10,326 nt of DNA from Gammaproteobacteria bacterium. Lineage in GTDB: Bacteria > Pseudomonadota > Gammaproteobacteria > Granulosicoccales > Granulosicoccaceae. Location: the NCBI GenBank assembly GCA_003511825.1, contig DOIU01000283.1:1551-11876 (forward strand), in the 5' to 3' direction. The notes under the pieces were generated by a model, which worked only from the letters and a program-made list of their open reading frames with translations, did no database searches and was not told where the DNA came from. Positions 6,373 through 10,326 of this stretch are shown here, one piece after another (position 1 is the first letter of the stretch; every line of letters starts with the position of its first letter). The translations under genes and the position numbers were made by a program.

Positions 6373-6585
6373 TTATTCTTCGGCGGTAACGTCAGCAGCC
6401 TGCCAACCCTTATCACCTCGAGTAGCCGTGAAAGATACGCGTTGCCCTTCACTGAGCGTTTTGTATCCGTCTCCCTGAATGGATCGATAATGTACAAACA
6501 CGTCCTCTCCATCGGGGTTTACGATAAAACCGTATCCTTTTGCATTATCAAACCATTTTACAGTTCCGTTTGAGCGCTCGGACAT
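6373..6585 (-). CDS. Cold-shock-domain protein (CspA family)
   Basis: A 70-residue single cold-shock domain, an OB-fold that binds single-stranded RNA and DNA and acts as an RNA chaperone. The RNA-binding motifs are intact: RNP1 KGYGFI at 16-21 and RNP2 VFVHY at 29-33, with the usual NGTVKWF start and a C-terminal GWQAADV strand. Length equals the family norm (E. coli CspA has 70 residues). The ATG at 6585 follows a good AGGTGA ribosome binding site four bases away. It stands alone: an AT-rich, gene-poor region lies upstream and a strong terminator downstream. Whether it is cold-induced or constitutive cannot be read from the protein; a GACGTA element in the leader at 6633-6628 recalls the CspA cold-box core. 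Confidence 0.95.
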   Translation of the reverse strand: MSERSNGTVKWFDNAKGYGFIVNPDGEDVFVHYRSIQGDGYKTLSEGQRVSFTATRGDKGWQAADVTAEE

Positions 6586-6705
6586 TTTTCACCTCAAATA
6601 GCTTTGCCAAATCCTGAATCACAGAACTACGTCCATTGCCAAGCACATCAATACACAATGAATGTAACCCTACTTCATAATTTTGAACAAATAGCCAAGT
6701 ACTTT

Positions 6706-7032
6706 CTAGGCGACTGCCAAAATTTTTTCAAACAATTCACAATTAGATACAATTTTCACGGCACATCCAGAAAATTGTAGGACTTCACTGACGTACCGGC
6801 AAATCCGCTCAATGCATTTATGTGCATCCTTTAAAACGTTGATTTTAATAAAAAGTTTTATCGCCAGATAAAAACTAAAGATCGCATACCACGGACGCAA
6901 ATCAGCCATGTAAAACATTGAAACCATCGACGGATTGAATGAATACTGATTCAGCAAATGCAGCGCGACATGGCTGCAAATCATGACAATTTTCAACATC
7001 CTGATCGCAAGAGAGAAGCCATTGCACTGCAC
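6706..7032 (-). CDS. Doubtful small hydrophobic protein
   Basis: A 108-codon frame starting with GTG at 7032 (ATG alternatives at 6999 and 6984) predicts a protein with two hydrophobic stretches (about residues 12-28 and 48-65) and Cys- and Ile-rich ends. It matches no family I know. No start has a well-placed Shine-Dalgarno sequence, and the AT-rich composition differs from neighbouring genes. It may be a small membrane protein acquired from elsewhere, a decayed gene or chance; I lean to chance. Confidence 0.22.
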   Translation of the reverse strand: MQCNGFSLAIRMLKIVMICSHVALHLLNQYSFNPSMVSMFYMADLRPWYAIFSFYLAIKLFIKINVLKDAHKCIERICRYVSEVLQFSGCAVKIVSNCELFEKILAVA

Positions 7033-7107
7033 GGCAATCAGAAAGCTACATCAGCCGATAGGAGAGGCCAAATCCTGGGAGATTCTGGTGTGCATTGAAG
7101 GGAATTT

Positions 7108-7133
7108 GGGGCGCACAGGGAAAGCGCCGCCCC
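7108..7133 (-). terminator. Weak hairpin downstream of the Crp-like gene
   Basis: GGGGCG (7108-7113) and CGCCCC (7128-7133) can pair as a 6-bp GC stem, with a competing GGCGC/GCGCC pairing inside. It lies 27 bases past the stop of the regulator gene. No T run follows on either strand, so as a Rho-independent terminator it is weak; it may instead protect the mRNA 3' end. Confidence 0.25.
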
Positions 7134-7159
7134 GGATGAACGTAGACTCAGGCTGTGAA

Positions 7160-7810
7160 CTACCAGGCCTTGGGGAGTTTTTTCTGCAGAATGATGCGTT
7201 TGCCTTCTACCTCAATATAGCCGCCAATTTTCAGCTCTTTGAGGATTTTACTGATCATTTCACGCGACGCACCCACCATGGCGGCAATCTCCTGGTGCGT
7301 AAAGCGACCCGTGATCAGACGGCCATCTTCATCCTTGGCGTGTTTCTCGAGGGTGCGCGCAACACGGCCGTATACGTCCAGCATCGCCATATCGCTCACG
7401 TCTTCAGTCAACTCCACCACCCGTCGAGCCAGGAACTTCGCAATACTCAGGGTGAGCATGGGGTTGGTCGCGAGCAGCTGATCAAGATCTTGCTTGGAAA
7501 TAATGCCTAACTGTGACGGCTCTAGGGTGACCACACTGGCTGAACGGGTTGAATCCGCCAGTACGGCTAACTCACCAAACCAGCTCCCGCGCTGCAAGTC
7601 ATTTAGGATGACTTCGTTACCATCTGCATCGTCGCGAAATACCCGCAAGCGACCATCAATCACGATATACACCGAGGTGGTGTCATCGCCCTGGGTAACA
7701 ACAACAGCGTTTTTCTTAAAACTCCGGGTTTTGACTAACGCAGCCACCTTCTCAATTGCGGCCTCATCAAGGCCAGAAAACAAAGGAATACTGCGTAACA
7801 AGTCCAGCAT
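7160..7810 (-). CDS. Crp/Fnr-family transcriptional regulator
   Basis: A 216-residue regulator with a cyclic-nucleotide-binding domain (about 1-115), a C-helix (about 117-140) and a winged helix-turn-helix (about 165-210). The phosphate-binding cassette reads FGELAVLADSTRSASV, with E80, R89 and S90 matching CRP E72, R82 and S83, so a cyclic nucleotide ligand is plausible. In the C-helix, CRP's adenine-contacting T127-S128 aligns to L134-T135. The recognition helix keeps SRE (R183, E184), and CRP R185 becomes K188, so a TGTGA-type half-site is likely. It has no Fnr-type N-terminal cysteines. GGGAG precedes the ATG at good spacing. It starts 43 bp after ubiB on the same strand with no terminator between, so co-transcription with the ubi genes is likely. 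Confidence 0.9.
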   Translation of the reverse strand: MLDLLRSIPLFSGLDEAAIEKVAALVKTRSFKKNAVVVTQGDDTTSVYIVIDGRLRVFRDDADGNEVILNDLQRGSWFGELAVLADSTRSASVVTLEPSQLGIISKQDLDQLLATNPMLTLSIAKFLARRVVELTEDVSDMAMLDVYGRVARTLEKHAKDEDGRLITGRFTHQEIAAMVGASREMISKILKELKIGGYIEVEGKRIILQKKLPKAW

Positions 7811-7853
7811 AGTGCTCTCCCGTCTGTTAGGGCTTTAGGGGCAAGGGCGCGAC

Positions 7854-9506
7854 CTAGGCGGCGGATCGCACGGCCCGAAACATCAACACAACACCACCAA
7901 GTGCCACTGCGGTGGCAATTGCGAGGGGCACGCCAGCGTGATCAGCGAACAACATACTAACCGATAAGCCACCGGTCAAAAACAGAAAACCTCCGCTAAT
8001 CGCCAGCAGTAAACTGCGTGACGACGCTTCTGCGCGCGAAGACTCTGTCATTGCAGGCGTTTTATGGGTGGGCGCATTTTGCTCCAGCAGATTGTAAACC
8101 ATCATGGGAATCTCAGGAGAATGCTGTAGCCAGAGCGGCGCCTGTTCGAGCACGTGCTTAACCATAGCACGTGGACCGCGTTGCTCGCGCACCCAAGTCT
8201 CCAGATGCGGCTTTGCGGTTCGCCAAAGATCCAGCTGCGGATAAATCTCTCTGCCCATCCCTTCAATATTCAACAGCGTTTTTTGCAATAAGACGAGCTG
8301 CGGCTGAACTTCCATATTGAAACGACGCGCAGTTTGGAACAAACGCAACAGCACCTGACCGAAGGAAATCTCATCTAAGGGCTTTTCAAAGATGGGCTCA
8401 CACACTGTGCGAATAGATGACTCAAAGTATTCGACACGCGTATCAGCGGGCACCCAGCCTGAATCAATGTGCAACTGTGCCACCCGGCGATAATCGCGAT
8501 TAAAAAAGGCGAGGAAATTTTCCGCAAGGTAGTTGCGATCAAAATCCGTCAGCGAGCCGACAATGCCGAAGTCGACGGCGATGTAGGTCGGGTCATTCAC
8601 ATTGCTCGCATCGACAAAGATATTGCCGGGATGCATGTCGGCGTGAAAGAAGTTGTCGCGAAACACCTGCGTGAAAAAAATCTCGACACCGCGTTCAGCC
8701 AGTATTTCCATGTTCACACCCAAATCACGCAGCTGCGACGTCTCACGCACGGAAATGCCGTGAATACGTTCGATCACCATCACATTGGTGCGCGTATAGT
8801 CCCAAAATACGCGGGGCACGTAGATAATATCGAGATCTTCTGAGTTGCGTCGCAACTCGGTCGCATTGGCGGCTTCGCGCTGCAGGTCGAGTTCGTCGTA
8901 GATGGTTTTCTCAAACTCACTGACCACTTCCACGGGCTTCAGTCGCCCGCCATCCACACCGGCCAAACGCTGTATGGCGTGTGCAAAGGTAAACAGCAGT
9001 TGTACGTCGCGCTCAATACGTTGGCGAATACCCGGGCGCAACACTTTAACCACCACCTCTTCACCGCTGTGCAGACGCGCGGCATGCACCTGGGCAATGG
9101 ATGCAGACGCCATGGCTTCTGCATCAAAGTACGCAAAAATGCTTTCGGGTGAGGATTTGAGCGTCTGTTGAATCTCGGCGCGCGCAACATCCGCAGAAAA
9201 GGCTGCGACCCGATCTTGCAGTCGCGCGAGCTCATCGCCAATATCGTCTGGCAGGAGATCGCGCCGCGTAGAGAGGATCTGACCGAATTTTACAAAAATC
9301 GGCCCCAGCTCTTCCAAGGCCATGCGAATACGCTGCCCACGCGGGCTTTGGCGCAACTCAGCGTTGTGCCAGCGCGACGGAAACACATAAAACACGCGGC
9401 TCAGAAATGCATAGCGCGAGCCATCCAGCAACAGCGCATCCAAGCCATATTTCACCAGCACGGACAAGATTTGCCAAAAGCGTAACAAGCGATGAATATT
9501 TTTCAC
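7854..9506 (-). CDS. ubiB: Ubiquinone biosynthesis ATPase/kinase-like protein UbiB
   Basis: UbiB is an atypical protein-kinase-like ATPase of the ABC1/ADCK family, anchored to the inner membrane and required for the steps after prenylation in aerobic ubiquinone synthesis. The 550 residues show all family marks: the KxGQ motif as KFGQ at 73-76, the Ala-rich nucleotide loop ASASIAQV at 133-140, K154 (VVVKVLRPG), ELD at 205-207, the catalytic block HADMHPGN at 288-295 and DFG at 312-314. Two C-terminal transmembrane segments lie at about 498-519 and 525-545. Length is close to E. coli UbiB (546). The start is GTG and overlaps the ubiJ stop as GTGA, indicating translational coupling. In E. coli tatABC follows ubiB; here a Crp-like gene does. 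Confidence 0.95.
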   Translation of the reverse strand: MKNIHRLLRFWQILSVLVKYGLDALLLDGSRYAFLSRVFYVFPSRWHNAELRQSPRGQRIRMALEELGPIFVKFGQILSTRRDLLPDDIGDELARLQDRVAAFSADVARAEIQQTLKSSPESIFAYFDAEAMASASIAQVHAARLHSGEEVVVKVLRPGIRQRIERDVQLLFTFAHAIQRLAGVDGGRLKPVEVVSEFEKTIYDELDLQREAANATELRRNSEDLDIIYVPRVFWDYTRTNVMVIERIHGISVRETSQLRDLGVNMEILAERGVEIFFTQVFRDNFFHADMHPGNIFVDASNVNDPTYIAVDFGIVGSLTDFDRNYLAENFLAFFNRDYRRVAQLHIDSGWVPADTRVEYFESSIRTVCEPIFEKPLDEISFGQVLLRLFQTARRFNMEVQPQLVLLQKTLLNIEGMGREIYPQLDLWRTAKPHLETWVREQRGPRAMVKHVLEQAPLWLQHSPEIPMMVYNLLEQNAPTHKTPAMTESSRAEASSRSLLLAISGGFLFLTGGLSVSMLFADHAGVPLAIATAVALGGVVLMFRAVRSAA

Positions 9507-10114
9507 GCGGGCTTATCCTGCTGGCTTTCGAGCACACTGATCCGCGCGTCGAGGCGATCACTGTCGGCGCGCAAGGTATCAACTGCTGCGGTGAAGCCAT
9601 CGATCTCTGTGGCAGTCGCCACGAGCATCGCTTCCTCACTCAAGTATTCGCCCATATTCAGTTGCGCGACATGCGCTTGCTGCGTGACGGATTCACCCAA
9701 GCCTCGGAAGAACCTGCCCAACTGATAAGCAACGCTATCGCCCACAAACTGCGAGAGATGCTCTTCCCAATCGATGTCGAGGGCATCGAGGTATCGCTTG
9801 AATTGTTTGCCTGTCTCGATGTTTCCACTGATCTCCACATCGCCCGTGAACAAGCCTCGACTGCTCGTGCGCATGGCAATCATGGCGCCGAGCCGCCCGG
9901 CGATGCGCGTATCAACGTCACCATCAAAAGCGGGTAAAAACTCAATCCGGTCATCGTGGATCAGCAAGTATATGTGCAGATCGGGGCCTTGGAGGAACAG
10001 CTCAATCACCTGCCCCCGCATCCGGGCCAGCCGAGGTTTATTATCAGGGTCAAGATCGATCAGCACATTGAGCCCGGATTCGAGAGCTTTAGCGATGGGA
10101 TAGGGCATGTTCAC
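9503..10114 (-). CDS. ubiJ: Ubiquinone biosynthesis accessory factor UbiJ
   Basis: UbiJ (formerly YigP) is a cytosolic SCP2-type lipid-binding protein that scaffolds the aerobic ubiquinone-synthesis complex together with UbiK. The 203-residue product has an SCP2 domain at about 15-120, seen in the strand pattern with GQVIELFLQG, LHIYLLI and the GDVEISGNIETG turn, and a C-terminal coiled-coil-like helix at about 165-198. E. coli UbiJ has 201 residues. Start choice: GTG at 10114 lies 7 bases after AGGA, whereas the ATG at 10108 would be 13 bases away, so GTG is preferred. The gene sits between ubiE and ubiB as in E. coli, 71 bp after ubiE and overlapping ubiB. Confidence 0.92.
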   Translation of the reverse strand: MNMPYPIAKALESGLNVLIDLDPDNKPRLARMRGQVIELFLQGPDLHIYLLIHDDRIEFLPAFDGDVDTRIAGRLGAMIAMRTSSRGLFTGDVEISGNIETGKQFKRYLDALDIDWEEHLSQFVGDSVAYQLGRFFRGLGESVTQQAHVAQLNMGEYLSEEAMLVATATEIDGFTAAVDTLRADSDRLDARISVLESQQDKPA

Positions 10115-10185
10115 GACGCGTATTCCTGTCGAAGGCGGGATAAAATGCGGCCAGCCGAGCCTTCAGCGGGCCTGAGTTCGAAGCG

Positions 10186-10326
10186 TCACAGCTTGAACCC
10201 CTTATGCAATGCAACGATGCCACCACTGAGGTTATGAAAGCTACACCGCTCAAACCCCACGTCTTGCATAATTTCTTTGAGGGTTTCTTGATCAGGATGC
10301 ATGCGAATAGATTCTGCTAAATACTG
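10186..10326 (-). CDS. ubiE: UbiE methyltransferase, C-terminal fragment (cut by window edge)
   Basis: Reading leftward from the right edge, 46 codons end at a TGA at 10188-10186. The residues match the C terminus of UbiE, the S-adenosylmethionine-dependent C-methyltransferase of ubiquinone and menaquinone synthesis. They include [19 protein letters not shown], then a GFE segment, [11 protein letters not shown] and a final HKGFKL. Position immediately upstream of ubiJ and ubiB supports this. The rest of the gene and the operon promoter lie beyond the window. Confidence 0.93.
   Translation of the reverse strand, partial: QYLAESIRMHPDQETLKEIMQDVGFERCSFHNLSGGIVALHKGFKL

Larger units (their letters stand above)
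6586..7159. other. AT-rich gene-poor interval
   Basis: Between the cold-shock gene and the Crp-like gene lie 574 bases with no confident gene. The left 400 or so are clearly more AT-rich than the neighbours. They should contain the cold-shock gene's promoter and leader, although no convincing -35/-10 pair was found. One small minus-strand ORF (6706-7032) is listed separately with low confidence. A GC-rich hairpin at 7108-7133 follows the Crp-like gene. Confidence 0.6.

Noticed and set aside
6289..6573. Plus-strand frame with several AGGAGG-like sequences at its start
   Set aside because: It runs through the terminator hairpin and antisense to the cold-shock gene. The purine-rich bases at 6290-6320 are suggestive but no protein family is seen.
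6611..6630. TGTGA half-site in the cold-shock leader as a CRP site
   Set aside because: The second half-site after six bases reads ATTTG instead of TCACA; a single five-base half-site is not informative.
6983..7510. Plus-strand frame of 175 codons
   Set aside because: Its 3' half is antisense to the Crp-like gene, the composition is atypical, and there is no ribosome binding site.

Overview
The window looks like chromosomal DNA from a free-living gammaproteobacterium of moderate GC content. The evidence is the ubiE-ubiJ-ubiB gene order (UbiJ is largely a gammaproteobacterial ubiquinone factor), an E. coli-type FadD, a YchJ-family SEC-C protein and DUF3301 and DUF1244 proteins. No phage, transposase, CRISPR, rRNA or tRNA signature was recognised. 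Most genes are housekeeping or metabolic. I did not find a clear undescribed multi-gene system, and the findings are graded accordingly.

Layout, left to right. Positions 1-451 hold no convincing gene; there are clustered short inverted repeats and a T8 terminator-like site. A DUF1244 gene (minus) and a DUF3301 gene (plus) diverge from a short shared promoter region. Next on the plus strand come ychJ-like, with a promoter whose -10 box lies inside a perfect inverted repeat, then fadD (long-chain acyl-CoA synthetase), which overlaps by one base a two-domain 3-mercaptopyruvate-type sulfurtransferase. That gene converges on, and overlaps by 9 bases, a minus-strand gene for an LplT-like MFS transporter fused to a PlsC acyltransferase.

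Further right, all on the minus strand, a strong 15-bp-arm hairpin separates the transporter gene from an upstream cold-shock protein gene. About 570 bp of AT-rich DNA follows, with one doubtful small membrane ORF. The right third is a compact cluster read right to left: the end of ubiE, then ubiJ, ubiB (GTG start overlapping the ubiJ stop) and, 43 bp further on, a Crp-like regulator.

Two functional themes stand out. One is lipid metabolism: fatty acid activation by FadD, and lysophospholipid import and re-acylation by the MFS-PlsC protein. The other is respiratory quinone synthesis (UbiE, UbiJ, UbiB), with a CRP-type regulator placed where it could be co-transcribed. The regulator keeps CRP's main DNA-reading residues but has a changed C-helix at the position that contacts the cAMP adenine.
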